Source: Agriotes lineatus
Lineage: Eukaryota > Arthropoda > Insecta > Coleoptera > Elateridae
Assembly (NCBI GenBank): GCA_940337035.1
Contig: CALNHX010005821.1
Span: 36,329 to 100,328, forward strand
Reading direction: 5' to 3'
DNA length: 64,000 nucleotides
The notes below the pieces were generated by a model. It ran no database searches, was not told the DNA's origin, and worked only from the letters and a program-made list of their open reading frames with translations. Below are positions 22,380 to 34,476 of this stretch, piece after piece. Numbering within the stretch: position 1 is the first letter of the stretch; every line of letters begins with the position of its first letter. Made by a program: the position numbers and the translations under genes.

Positions 22380-24279
22380 AACTCTGTTCACGAAACTTCT
22401 GGGCTGTCAAAAATAATTGTTGTAAAATTTTTTGAGTGTACTTATAATAGTAACTTTTTTAAGGAATTTACTTCAAATCTAGTGATTAAACTAGTAATAA
22501 ATAAAGATAGGTTATGTTCGATGGTTTTATGACAAAAGTAGAAAAATATTATAAACAAAGTTACAAATTGGAAATGTAAGTATTGAATTTTAAGCCAAAA
22601 CGCACCTAGGGCTGTAGTGCTACAGAAAAAGAGAGAGAATAAGAAATTTATAGTGGATACTTTTATATTTCCACAATCAGTCTGTTTCAGAATCTGAAGA
22701 GAATTCCACGTCGGACTCATGAGTATCAGATTCAGTTAACGATATTATGACTACAAGTGCCCATGTATTTTGTCCAGTCACTTTTAATAAGTGTTTCACA
22801 ATGAGCAATACTGTTCTTCCACATTTGCTCTGTAAAATTACTGAGAGCTATACGCCATAACTTGTGAACATTAGCTTTGGATGAAGGTTGGGATTATATA
22901 TGCTTGTTGTAATAGTTTTTTGCAAATGCCCATGCTAACTCTATGGGATTATACTGGCAGTGGTAAGGAGGCAGTTTAAGAACGGCATGCCCATGTTGGG
23001 ATAGAAATTCAACAACATATTTTTTGTTGGTGGTGTTAATCAGTGGCCTTATAATTTCCCAAAGTTGGTGTTTGGTGCTGTTTTCATTAAACGCAATTTT
23101 ATTTTGAGTCAACCAATCTGTCATTTTCGATTTTTTTAAAAGAAACAGTAGGTGGTTTGTCGAGGACTACAGGATGATATGAAGCATTATCCATTATTAT
23201 AACACACTTCCCATTCAACTTGTTCAATGCTGGAAGCAACTGATTAACAATCCAATTCATAAATGTTTCGCCGTTCTTAGTTCTATGATAGTCTCGGTTT
23301 GCTACCTTACTATCTAAAAGAAAACTACACCCATCCAGAAAACCTTAATTACATCCAGCATGTAACACTGTAAATCTTTTCCCCTCATTTTTAACTTTTC
23401 TAGAATTTGCTTTAAAATCTTCATCATGCACCCACATACGCACTTGGATTCCATTCTTATATATCCAAGTTTAATCAAGATAAATAAAGTTAATTTCTTA
23501 TCCGTCTTCCAAATATTGTATTTTCTTAGAAAAGATACTTTTAAAGCTTTTATATGGGATTGTTCCGAAAGAATGACCCTGTTGTTGCATTTTTTGTAAC
23601 TATATACCACAGCCCTGATAATTTTATAAAGATTAGTTCGTCCCATTGTGTACTCCAAATCTTGTGTGGCGTAATTGTATAGATCATTAAAGTAAAATGT
23701 TCTCCATTCTCATGATAAGCATACATTTTCCGAGATAATTCTTCTTTTAAAAAGTGAACATAAAAATCATCGCCAGTATTCTTTCTCTTGCTACCTCCTT
23801 TTTCTGAATTTTTCAACAGTTCATCTGCATCATGTTGTTTTATAATTGCAAATACTTGATTTACGCTAATCTATAAGATACATTTTTAAAAATAACGACT
23901 TGATTTATACTTTAAAGTAATATTGTAACCCACTGAAAATAAATTTGCTGCTTTGAAACAAATTTGGTTCTTTGTTAATTTTTGACTAGGCTCCTGCTTT
24001 TTTTTCTAAGTACTACTGCTTTCTTTTCTCTTGTCAATAGTAAAACTCCTTTGGTTTGCCAAATTTTTTCATTTTAAAAAAGATTCTTCGTTGATAGAGA
24101 CAATTACGAATTGAAATGTCACTTTGACAAATCAATCAAATTTTGAAATTTGGAAGTTTCAAAATTTTGCAGTGTTTCCAAATGTGAAAATAGAAAGTTA
24201 CCACCAAAATTTTAAATTTGCTGCCAACTTAAATATAATTATTACAATTTGACAAGCCAGGAGTTTCGTGAACAGACTT
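22380..24279 (-). mobile_element. Mariner-like (DDE_3) transposon relic, 1.9 kb, with TIRs
   Basis: TIRs AACTCTGTTCACGAAACTTCTGGGCTGTCAA (22380 on) and, inverted, AAGTCTGTTCACGAAACTCCTGGCTTGTCAA (ending 24279), flanked by TA on both sides. The minus-strand transposase is broken into several frames: about 23816-23550 (N-terminal part with YAYHENGEHFTL), 23658-23314 (RVILSEQSHIKALKVSFLRKYN) and 23124-22894 (C-terminal LPPYHCQYNPIELAWAFAKN, with the catalytic Glu in NPIELAW). This belongs to the insect IS630/Tc1-mariner group with a DDE_3 endonuclease. Inactive. Confidence 0.8.
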
Positions 24280-25244
24280 TATCACGAGATAGACAGTTGG
24301 TTGTTTAGACATTTTTATTCTAATTTATCATCTTCTATCCTAATCTAAAGTAAAATTTTAAGAATTTCCAAAAAACCTGTAGATGAATAAACGGTGTCGG
24401 CCGACTTGGCCTCTTCCGCCATTTTCGGATCGCTCGCGACTCAGAAAATATCAACAAGAATTAAAGTCTCTTTTGCACTCATCCTTGCAGCTTATTAGTC
24501 ATTGTGACAGCGGTAGAATTTTATATTTCTTAGATATAAATGTTGTATCTATTACAATTCTAGTAAAAATGCAATGTCTAGCAACTATAATCTTACTACA
24601 AATTATTAGCAGCTAGTTATCTAAATATTTCAAATTAAAAATGCATTATAAAGTAACATTATTTCCTAGTTTTGGTTGTGATAAATAGTTATTTATGTAC
24701 TTAGATTATTTTGCCCGTTCGAGGGCGACAAGTCGCAGAGTGGTATAAGTAGCAAGTATTGAGCATGATGCACACAACGTTTTATTTTCCACTTTAAATA
24801 AGTATACAAATTGAAAAGCTTGAGAAGGGCATAATGAGCAGGCGCAATCAATATGCCAGCTGTTTACGGTCTAAGACGTTATGGACTGCCTTATGCATCT
24901 CGTATTACAGATTTAAACAACAAATAATAGACAACTGGGCAATAAAAGTTCTTATGCATAATTTAAGTTTAATAGTTGAACTCAACATTCTCTGTCTCTG
25001 TCACACAATTATTTAAACGAGATCATTTAATCTTTCCAAATCTTTAGTTTGCTCAGGTCGTAAGAATACTATAAATTAAACATTCTCTGTCTTGTCATTT
25101 GAGAGCAACGCGAAGAGTGTTGTCAAAGGTTTATTACCTATATCGAACTACGTTTAGCAGAAATTCGATTTAACAAAATTTTTATACAAGGCGTACTCCA
25201 ATATTTACCTACTATTATATAGTATTTAAAATAAAATATACTAC
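24280..25244. other. No gene seen
   Basis: AT-rich sequence without a supported feature. Confidence 0.45.
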
Positions 25245-25301
25245 CTCCAAAAGTGCCAACGCATCCAGTAACCAAACAAATAAGAACGTCACTTGCTTCA
25301 T
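25245..25301 (-). CDS. Candidate signal-peptide exon upstream of the DUF1091 gene
   Basis: On the minus strand an ATG in good context (AAAATGAAG) opens 19 codons, MKQVTFLFVWLLDALALLE, which look like a signal peptide and stop at a GTAGTA donor. It is the most signal-like start upstream of the DUF1091 exons. However, its donor is phase 0 while the 20862 acceptor appears to be phase 1. Either a small intermediate exon is missing or the link is wrong. Tentative. Confidence 0.25.
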
Positions 25302-25811
25302 TTTCTGTTGGTTGCAGTGCTGCTACTAGTAATTTTATTGTTATTAAACAACAGAGTCACAGCAATCTAATAATGGTTTCAGGAAGTAAAGATAGTATAT
25401 TAGGCTAGCAGACCTAATTATTCATGTTAATTATTATGTTGTTGTTGAATAGTTTATTATTAATGAAAATTACATCAGTTTGTTCTATTATAATTTCAAC
25501 AGATTAACGCAGCGAATTTGATACGTTTATGGTTTCCACTAATAAAGAAAAGAACATGTCAAATCACAACTACTTTGACAACTCTTTCTTATTTGTTGTA
25601 TGGGCTTTAGTTCCCAAGCAACATTGTCTTAATAAAATAAAATAATGCATCATGGTCTTTATTATTACAAAACTGTGTCAGATCATTTTAAAACGAAGAA
25701 CAGTAAATGATTAATTGTTGTACGTACTAGTTGGAACGTCAAGCTTATTCCTATTTTATTCTAGAAAAAAGTAATATAAAACACATTTAATTCTGATAAT
25801 ACAGTGGCCTT

Positions 25812-25862
25812 AGTGGAATTCGAACCCACATCCAACACTGAAAACTCAGGTGCAGAGCACTC
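25812..25862 (-). repeat. tRNA-like 3' half (B box)
   Basis: The minus strand reads CACCTGAGTTTTCAG...GTGGGTTCGAATTCCAC, a T-arm with B box GGTTCGAATTCC. No A box or matching acceptor strand is visible. Likely a SINE or tRNA fragment. Confidence 0.35.
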
Positions 25863-26855
25863 ATTTTAGGAAAGGCGAAGATATTGATACGCTTCTAAGT
25901 TAGTAAGTTCGTATATAAAAAAACTTATATGTGAACCATACTGCTGAGGGTTTTCGTAAAGTATTACTTAAAAGCAACATTTAAACATTTATTGATAAAA
26001 ATGTTGATAGTTTTTTAAACGAAACTCTGGGCAGTTTTATTTTATACTGAATATTCGCATTACGAAATCTTGGAACATAACGCAATAATGATATTAATAT
26101 CTGTAGAAGACTAGCAATAACTCTGAGATATGTGTTTCTATAAATACATACAAAAAAACAGAAGCGAAAGTCGGCTGGGGCTTTTTCTTTGTAGATATAT
26201 TACCCAAAGCTGCAAATAATGTCGAAATAACCAAACATTTTTACCTTAAAGATGAATCAAATATATTTCTACATTATGGGACATAAAGAATTTTATTTTA
26301 TAGCAAAATCTAGTAAAAGATATATTGTTATGTATCGTTAGACAATCGCCAAGTCAATGTACTATTAGGCAAACAATCCAATACTCAGGGCACTTATATT
26401 AAATTTTAAATATGCAAAACTTGCCTGTCAGTATCTTAGGCTAATAAAATAAATAAAATGAAACGTATTTATTACTTTCCAACAAAATGGTTAATTGCGC
26501 CGTTCTATATTTTATCAAATTGCAATAATTCTATTCGCTTGCTCCGGTAAAACACAAGACTGATATCTCAGGTTAGGTTCAAGTTTTAATCTTATATTAA
26601 AAGAATTCTGCAGAATATTTAATGCAGAGTAGCTCAAGCGAAATTTGCAAGTAAACCAAAGGTAAACTGATCTCCCGCCTAGCAACATCTAACTTGGTTT
26701 TGCTTCAGGTTGACGTAAAAACGACGCGCTACTATCTTTTGTTTTCGCTTTCTGTAAAAACTGCAAATCCTGGCATAAATCGCATTTTTTAGTAACGCCA
26801 CGGGATTTTCCGGAACTTGGACGCATCTGGATGCTCGGAAACACGATTAGTTTCT

Positions 26856-27247
26856 TCAGCATGATGTGTTCTCAAAGTCCACTGGCTTTCCGGAATCCAA
26901 ACACATAAAAGCCTGCCAAATCGTACCTTTTAAAATATTACTGACCTCGTCTCTGAAGCTGCTGCTGGTGACTCCAATGCCCTTATTTGCTGGAAGTCGT
27001 TTCCTTGGCACCAAATCTCCTTCTCGGATGTTGCTACACCTCTTTCCGAGCTGTAGAACTGGTATCGCAGTTTGAAATGTCCAGGTTGTAGGAGCTGAAC
27101 CCACGCCGATCTTGGCTTGCACAACTTTATAAACTTTTTCGGTGGAGAAACTTTTAATAACACTTCCATGTACGCCCGGTAACTTGTAGAATAACTTTGT
27201 ACACTTTTTAGACTTTGCAAATAACTTTTATTATATAAAAAGACCAA
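26856..27247 (-). other. Unrecognised overlapping open frames
   Basis: Two overlapping minus-strand frames (27247-26930 and 27122-26856) cover a patch of more balanced base composition than the neighbouring AT-rich DNA. Peptides include LGKRCSNIREGDLVPRKRL and GIGVTSSSFRDEVSNILKG. No family was recognised. It could be an exon, an LTR-element Gag remnant, or a frameshifted pseudogene. Confidence 0.25.
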
Positions 27248-27249
27248 AA

Positions 27250-29480
27250 ATCAGAAGCATCATTTGTCAACAAGTTGACATTACAGGAATTATTTTCTTT
27301 TTTTTAACAAAAGACCATTGTTACCTAGTAACCGCGATCTAATATTGTTCAAAGGAAATAAGTTTTTGTTACAATTTCACATAAAGGAATAAAATTTGAT
27401 TAACATGTTTGTTGCTTAAAACTAGAAATTGTCTTTATTTCTTATACCTAAAAATTGTTCTTTCTTGTCACATAAAATGTTATTTATCACTGCTCTGCTA
27501 TAAACACTTAGTTTTAAATTGCACTGGCACTTGAGTTCAATTTTAACCACGTCACTATTTATTATTCATTTCAGTTGCCCTAGTTCTGCATTGCTCTTTC
27601 CAAATTTTATCTTATCTTGCTTTGATTTCCGTGTACCTTTCAGCTTGGTTGCTTTTCACTGGCCCGTACGTTTATTAATAACTCTACGCTCATATTCATT
27701 ATGCACATAACCAACCTTTTGCATTATTTACTTACATTTGGCCCGGCTTCAAATATGCTCAAACCTATCATATTACTTATATTACCTATATTAGCCATCT
27801 TAGATCTTTTTTTTACTCAAACTTCAAATTCAATCCTTCTGAAACCTGCTTTCCTTATGTTAGCTTTTATCCTTCTAATTATGCCTCTTGCATCTCATTT
27901 ACAATGCATTTAATAACTTCAACTACTGTCTAGATTACAATTAAATAAAATATCTTAATTCTGTGCTTTACTTGACTTTGTTCAATATTTCTCTATGCAT
28001 CCAGAATTAAATTGCGAGCATTAAACTATCGCAGTATATGTTAAAATTAAGAAAAGTAAGAGCCTTTAACAAATAGAATAGTTCACATGTTCAATGCTTT
28101 TGTAATTCCATACGAGTGCAATTAGTTGCTATTTAAATATATATAAATTTATGAAAATACTTATTTTCCTTTCAGAATAACAGGCATTCAAAATTTTACC
28201 ACTTCATAAATTGTTGTAAACAAAGGCAAATATTTCGAACTAAACGATTGTGCTTCAGCAGCTCTATAATTTTTCCAAGTTAAAAAGAAATCGAAATTAG
28301 TATTTCAAAATATTGCAAGCAAATACTGCATATTTCTTAAATTCAAAAATATTGTACCATTTTTGATATCAATTTTACACATCGAATGCGTTGGGTGCAA
28401 ATTTTGAAATTTCCTCTTAAGTTACATTTAATTTTAAGGAAAGTTTTCAATAGAAACGTCATATCTTTATATTCAAACTACCTCAAACTGAATGCCAGAT
28501 AGGGGTCATGGGCTTCAAGAGGTACATAATTAAATCATCAATTAGTACGAGCGATACTTACTTAACCAATAAGAGCACCAGGTTCAGTAACTTAACAGGG
28601 CAAGTTGCGTTTAAGGTGCCTTGATGTCAATTTGACGTATTTGTCCTTTAGTAGGGTACGGACACATAATTGTCCCCTCTCACTTTAAATAATTTTTTTG
28701 AATAAGACGTATGCCTCTCTCTTTATTCAATGTTAATAGCATTAACTAACTACACGACACTGCTAAATTATAGGTTGGGGTAAAATAGGTAATTTAATTT
28801 TATAATAGTTCAAATAAATATGATGACAATTCCGCCTAATTTATTTGTACCTTCTAATACCCAGCATCTTTCCATTATGCAGATCCTGAAATGTAGCGCA
28901 TAACATATAGTTTTCTTTAATACCATACAATAATAGCTATTTTTTACATTAGGCCGAACTAGGGAAAGGCACTTGAACTAGCGAGGCCATAAAAGCGAAA
29001 ACCAGCCGTGCGTAGGATAACATTTTTTTGTATACTGCAAAATGAAAAAAAAACGTTTTGATTTTATTAAAGACCTATCCTAAACTATTTACTTTAACAG
29101 TGCTGTAATTATTGTTATACTCAGTACTGAAATGTATTGTTGGTGACGCTGTCTATGTCAAATTTCAAACGCATCTATGTATAATGACATCTTAACCACG
29201 AATATTCGTGGACATATGTCCATTGAGTTTTTAGTTCCACGCTAAGGTATTATTGGAATGAGGAAGCACATCGTATATTACTTATAGGTTTTATAGCATT
29301 TCAGTATTGACATTTAATGTCCTATTTATGTAGCTGTTTCAAATATAGTCCGCCCATCTTCCTAGTCTCATCGAATCGAATCATGTCGGTAGTCTAGTCA
29401 AGATGTCCTTACGTTGCTTTATTCTGGTTTCCATCTTCAGAGGTTTCTGTCAAATGATTAGTTTCTTAAATGTTAGTCTG
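27250..29480. other. No gene seen
   Basis: AT-rich, with a pyrimidine-rich stretch at 27500-27900 whose plus-strand frames are compositionally biased and have no domain. Confidence 0.5.
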
Positions 29481-29485
29481 ACATA

Positions 29486-30240
29486 ACAACTAAGATTAAG
29501 GTAGAAGATGAATATACGGAAAACATACACGTAACAAAGGGAATACGACATCGACAGGGAGATTCGCTTAGCACCCTGCTATTTAATCTAGTAATGGTAA
29601 TAATTATAGATGCTGTTAAAACGAAACCCGGTTATAAGATGGGAGCTAAAAATATAAGTGTAATATGTTATGCTGACAATGCTGTCCTTATAGCTGACAG
29701 CGAAGATAAATTACAGCCCCTGCTACATCAATTCGTAATTGAATAAAGAAACTGGAATATGCAAGTATCTACAGAGAAGATCAAGTGCATGGTCATTGTG
29801 AAAGACCCAGTAAAGTGCAAATTAGATTTTGAAGGAACTATAATAGAACAGGTCATGTATTTAAATAAGTAGGAGTGGATATCTCAAGCAGCCGAAATCT
29901 TACTAAAGAAGTACGAAAACATTAATACAAAAGCACACGAATATCTGCCTAACACTAAAAAACTAAACAAATACTCAATAACACTGAAATGGCCACGTTC
30001 AGAGCAATAACTGGACATAGTCTGAGAGAGACACTACCCAACTACGCAATAATGTAATACAAAAGAGATTTCAAAATTTGTTAAACAACGAAGAAGGGAA
30101 TTGAACTGGCATGTCGACAGAATGCAACCCGAACGACTACCGAAAATAGCTAACACGCAACGGGTTGGGCAGAAAGCTGGGTCTCATCAGAGATTAAGAA
30201 GCGAAGCCTACAGAAAGAGGAAGAAGAAAAAGAACAAAAA
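29486..30240 (+). pseudogene. LINE (RTE-like) reverse-transcriptase fragment
   Basis: Plus-strand remains read GIRHRQGDSLSTLLFNLVM, then GYKMGAKNISVICYADNAVL, then further down LNWHVDRMQPERLPKIANTQ and an A/G-rich tail AAGAGGAAGAAGAAAAAG at 30215-30240. The order (QGDSLSPLLFN, YADD, C-terminal N-x-H-x-x-R-M) is that of LINE RTs of the RTE/related groups. The catalytic box reads YADN, and several frameshifts follow. 5' truncated. Confidence 0.7.
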
Positions 30241-30494
30241 ATGTTAGTTTAGCGGTCTTCTTTTTTCTTCGTTCTCTAAAGTCGTAAGTCATAAGACAGC
30301 TTTTGATTTGTTGTGTAGTCGATTTCTTTATTTGATTAATCGTATAAATCCTTTCCAGAAATTTTTCTTTGAACCATTATTGGTCAAGTTATCTTGTCTG
30401 TTTACAGCTGTGTAGCCAAAGAATTGTAACGTTGGTATTATTCGTTTTTCTGGTACTTTCTTGCATCGCAACCATCATCATCAATATGTTACCT

Positions 30495-30852
30495 TGCACG
30501 TCTGAACATAGGCATTCTTTAGCGAGTAGTTAGTTAGTAGCAAGTAGGCCTTTATAGGCTCTTTTTGCCAACCCCATGGATAAGGCCTAACCACGCAGTG
30601 TACCAGGTACTTTACCTTTACCTAGAGTTTTGCCGAGACTAAATTCCAACCCTAGCAAGGGATCTTTTACATGCTATACATCGTAGTAACATGGGACCCA
30701 CGGCTTTACATCACTTCCGAATGATGGCATTTTGTAGAGGTCTTTATCCGAATTTTTTAAAATTTTTAAAAACCTCACCAGGATTGGAGACCCAACTCTC
30801 GACTCTTAGATCAGTAGGAAAAATGCTTAGCCACTGAGCTATGGAGCCCGGA
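30495..30852 (-). repeat. tRNA-derived SINE
   Basis: On the minus strand from about 30850: CTCCATAGCTCAGTGGCTAAG (A box TAGCTCAGTGG at 30842-30832), then GAGAGTTGGGTCTCCAATCC (B box-like), then an unrelated body of about 280 bp (GGATAAAGACCTCTACAAAATGCC ... GGTAAAGTACCTGGTACACTGCGTGG). The tRNA-like head plus body makes a SINE. Confidence 0.6.
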
Positions 30853-31715
30853 CTCTTTAGCGAGTAACATTTCACTCTGTCTTGAGCCTTTTGGAACTAG
30901 CTGATTTTCCTAACTGGTTGATGTTATCTGATCACTTTTTTGAATTCTCCCATCTCAACAATCTTGCCATTACACATAACAATTAGGCGGTTTCATAAAA
31001 TATTGCTTTGCCACGTGCCCTACCCAGCTCTATTTGAGTTAGAATGACCATGACATCTGTGATCCAAGTTCTTCGTCTGATTTTGTTGTTTTTAAATCTT
31101 ACAAAAAATAATAGTTTACTAGCGCTTCTAGCTGTCAGAGTCATATTTTCCAAAGCGTTTATTCTGTTCTTTTTTACTGTCTGCTACAGAACAATCGAAA
31201 TCATTTACTTGAACTTGAACATTCTGTAGTTGTACGCTAAGCTGTTTAGGACCAAAGCTCAGATAACTTTTCTTCGCGACGTAGCAATCCAAGCAATAAC
31301 ATCATTAATTTTTGGAAAGGGTAAACACCATACTGTCCGTTAATATCACTAATTATTTTCTTTCGGAATTTTAAATGTCTAATTTGTACTACTTCGTCTA
31401 CACTAATAAATCAATTACATAGAAGTGGGGCGTTCCCTCCTACGCTGATAATATATATGTCATTTGGGCTTCACAGGATATTCTGGGTACAAAATAAATA
31501 AAGTACATCTTCTATTGAGAGACCTACTGTTTATTATTAATAACCAAGGCCGCAATTTATAAATTTCCATGAATTAAATGGTCAGCTAGTCTTGAATAAT
31601 ACAGGGTCAGAGTAATTTTACAATGTTTACTTAATAGTACTATATCTATCCAACTGCTACGGTTTTATGCTGAGCTTATTTGCTTTAGATGATAATTTAC
31701 ACCTTTTGTGGTCTT
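30853..31715. other. No gene seen; 3' flank of the GR locus
   Basis: AT-rich flank. A minus-strand AATAAA at 31535-31530 is the nearest candidate polyadenylation signal for the GR transcripts. Confidence 0.4.
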
Positions 31716-31778
31716 CTAGGGAAATGCTAGGTCAAATTGAATGAGAATAACCAGGTAAGTTGTTCCAGCTGCAACCAT
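31716..31778 (-). CDS. GR shared terminal exon (TM7, TTYLVILIQF)
   Basis: Last exon: 20 codons plus TAG (stop at 31718-31716), preceded by a CTGTTTCAG acceptor. It encodes MVAAGTTYLVILIQFDLAFP. The TTYLVILIQF core matches the GR consensus TYhhhhhQF, which lies near the C-terminus. An AATAAA on the minus strand at 31535-31530, about 180 nt past the stop, is a possible polyadenylation signal but is weak evidence in AT-rich DNA. Confidence 0.92.
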   Translation of the reverse strand: MVAAGTTYLVILIQFDLAFP

Positions 31779-34476
31779 CTGAAACAGTTCAGACCATATT
31801 TTAGTTTTGTATTCGATGAAATGTATATGGTAATATCATACCGTAAATATCAAGGGCAAATCGATAGTAAAGAAGCCACCAGCTGTAACCTTAACGTCGT
31901 CATGAAGAAGTTGCAAAGAGAACGCATTTATCTGCAGAGCAAACAGTGTATAGGTGTAATGTGTATGTCATATACAGATTATTGTTTACCTCTCGCTTTA
32001 CTTCTGGGTTTACACTAACTACCATCAACTTCCACAACTCTCTCTTTATAAGGTTTGCCTGAAACAAATAATGGTATTTATATTCAGCAATTTCATGCAA
32101 ACGTAGGTATTATTGATTTGGTTAAAATAAAAATACAATATCAAAATAGTTTTCGTAGCAATAAAGGATTCTCGAAAGATAGAATGATTCTAGCACATAA
32201 ATAAGATAGTTAAAAAATCAGGTCTGTTGATATCTATTGAAGACAATTGCTCTACAATTTCACTTAACACGTTACCGATTATAAAAATATCATCGAAATC
32301 TCTTATGTAATTTCGTTTTAAATTATGCTCATCCATGTGATGGCCACATTCGTCTGTCGTGGTTAATATTGCCGGCCCGAACGAGCGCGCAACGGTTTTG
32401 ACTTAGTAGGAAGTTTTTCGCTTTCATTATTTCAGCAGCTGGAGGGTCGTAAGAGCAGGGTGTGTAAATTTAGAACAGTTTGGCAGACCGCGTGATGTAA
32501 TAGTCCTGGGTTATCAATTGCCGATTCTTGGCCATTTCGACTTCTGTGTGATTTGATAACCAATGGTCTCTTTGAAGCTTAGGCTTCCGTTGAACTGAAG
32601 GGGGCTTCATTAGCAACTCGTCGTCGAACAATTGAGTTGCTTATGCTGCATTTTTCTCATTTCACCGCCAGCCCGTAACACTACTCCGCCGAGCTGCTCC
32701 CATACGTTGTGTTCTGGGCGATTTACCTCTTCGTTCGCACTCCCAATGGTGAAAATTTAGAATGCATACAAGACGCTTCCGCCAACACGAGCTTGTAAAC
32801 AATTACCGCCTGAATATCTAAAATTATAACAAGAAGCTCCCCTCAGCCGGATAAACTTTTGTGTCTATTCTAATGTGATTAGTTAAAAGTTCTTTGGTGC
32901 ACTTTTGAAGCCTGTCGTGGATTGCACCACCAGAAGTAATTGTTAAGCATTTCTTTGCATAACGGTACGAGAATTAACGATGGAGCGTGTGAGTTTGTAA
33001 ATTTTCTGTAACTCGAGTCATCAGCGGCCGATTCCTGCTAATGGCATTGGGTTCTGACAGTATAGTAATTCTTTACTGTAATATGTTGCAATTTGCTTGT
33101 GAAGTAGAGTACAAATTCACGAGTTTCAAATTACAGTTGAAAATTTCAACAAAGTGTTAAATTATCCTCTGGAAGTTGGTCAACTTTTCCGAAGGGGCAA
33201 AAATTATCTTACTGTTGAAAGATTTGCTAAGACATATCCAGGCTTAGACAACAGGTGGCGCCTAACGTACCTTATGGTGCAACCTATTCTGATATGCGGA
33301 GAGCGAGAAAACTTACAATATTCGCTTCCTACTCCCCTGAGCCGCCAGAGCCACATTATTTTCATAACTGTAGCTTAATCCTATTTACGACAGTAACAAT
33401 AAGTTACATTTCCATAGTAAACCCTTTATTATTTACTCTTTACTCACAGACCATTTGAGATAATTAGTTTATGGAAAATTTATGAGTAAAGAGCGTGAAT
33501 TGAATTAACCATAGACCCACAACTGATACCATCATCTTAACAAACCTTATAATATAAATAACGAAAACCGTTTACTTACATGTTTTACAATCAAACCGCA
33601 ACTAATCATTAGTATTATCATATCAGAAGTCATTAGCAACATCCAAAATGTATAAACAAAGATATTTTCATCCTCAAACAGCTGTGCCCTGTAAAAATAT
33701 GCAGCGATGTGGTAGCATTGTATAGTTAATTCGACAAAATACGTTGTCACAATAATGGCAATCGGTGTAATCTGCGACTTGCTAATTGTTTCCGCCGTTT
33801 CGTATATTTTGAAGTGAATATCAGCAAACTTCTTGAGCGCATCGTCTGCTGTACTCCTACTTAGATGCTCGTGCACTACTCGAATTCGAAATAATATAGA
33901 CAATATCCAACTTCTCAGAACAAGCCCTGCGCATTGTGTGTAGCAATTCAGGATTATGTACGAGAAATGTAAGACACAAAATCCAATATTGTCCCGTTGA
34001 TTTATCACCCCGAATAGCAACCCTACGAAGAAGTAGACATAAAGAGCTACATTCGAAGCAATGCTGATACTTCTGTTCGTCGTATAGTTAAACTTAATTC
34101 CCAGCTCATGCATATTTGTATCCACTATGATGATATTCTTAATTTGCCTTATGACAGTACTTACGAAGATGGCGTCAGATATCGAGATAATAAAAACTAG
34201 AAAAACTGTTGTTTGCGCCTCATATAGGTTGATATGTTTCTGCACACTCAATGTAGAATTGAAAACTGTAAGCACCAGTACAATAGCTGCTACTAAAAGA
34301 ATAGAAGTATAAGAGGTCAATTTGTAAAAACTTAGGAAATGTAATCTGATAACTGTTCGATTTCGTGGTGGCCCTTCCACTTTAAAATGTATTGCTCCAA
34401 CCCATTTCTGCAACGTATAGTTGGGAGATAGTTCTGTCCAGAAATCAGCATGATTTTCGGATTGAATTCTATCCAT
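31716..34476 (-). CDS. Gustatory receptor, 3'-most isoform (four exons, 372 aa)
   Basis: Insect gustatory receptor (7tm_7 family), a ligand-gated cation channel subunit of chemosensory neuron membranes. I assemble four exons: 34476-33580 (299 codons), 32058-31990 (23), 31931-31842 (30) and 31778-31716 (20 plus stop). Every junction is phase 0 with GT donors (GTAAGT, GTAAAC, GTATGA) and AG acceptors (TTTCAG, CTGCAG, TTTCAG). The total of 372 residues is typical for insect GRs. The long exon begins MDRIQSENH, has an N-terminal DFWTELSP motif, and carries several hydrophobic segments (for example about residues 56-70, 160-180 and 235-255). Exon 2 encodes the intracellular loop ending NPEVKRE. 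Exon 3 has the conserved FSLQLL...TAGGFFTIDL block before TM7, and exon 4 ends with TTYLVILIQF, the diagnostic GR C-terminal motif. Two homologous long exons lie upstream on the same strand without visible C-terminal exons of their own, so exons 2-4 are probably shared. The ligand cannot be told from sequence. Confidence 0.9.
31842..31931 (-). CDS. GR shared exon 3 (pre-TM7/TM7 start)
   Basis: A 90-nt phase-0 exon of 30 codons between a CTCTGCAG acceptor and a GTATGA donor. It encodes INAFSLQLLHDD, then TAGGFFTIDLPLIFT. The FSLQL...TA.GFF.ID pattern is one of the most conserved blocks of insect GRs and identifies the exon with confidence. Confidence 0.9.
31990..32058 (-). CDS. GR shared exon 2 (intracellular loop)
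   Basis: A 69-nt phase-0 exon of 23 codons (ANLIKRELWKLMV...NPEVKRE). It is preceded on the minus strand by a pyrimidine-rich TTTGTTTCAG acceptor and followed by a GTAAAC donor. The content matches the loop between TM6 and TM7 of insect GRs, usually a K/R-rich stretch with a leucine pair, then a D/N-P-E-V motif. It is the only such exon found for the three long 5' exons of the locus. Confidence 0.85.
33580..34476 (-). CDS. GR alternative 5' exon C (nearest to the shared exons)
   Basis: Long first coding exon of the gustatory receptor, 299 codons with no stop. It ends in codons I-V-K-H followed by a GTAAGT donor (plus positions 33579-33574). The reading runs on into intron sequence for ten codons, which is not coding. 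Homology to exons 41229-42142 and 52487-53383 is visible at the N-terminus (DFWTELSP...KWVG) and before the donor (FWMLL...SCGLIVKH). The intron to the next exon is about 1.5 kb. A start further upstream is not supported. Confidence 0.88.

Noticed and set aside
27519..27913. Overlapping hydrophobic plus-strand frames
   Set aside because: Produced by a pyrimidine-rich stretch; no membrane-protein family pattern.
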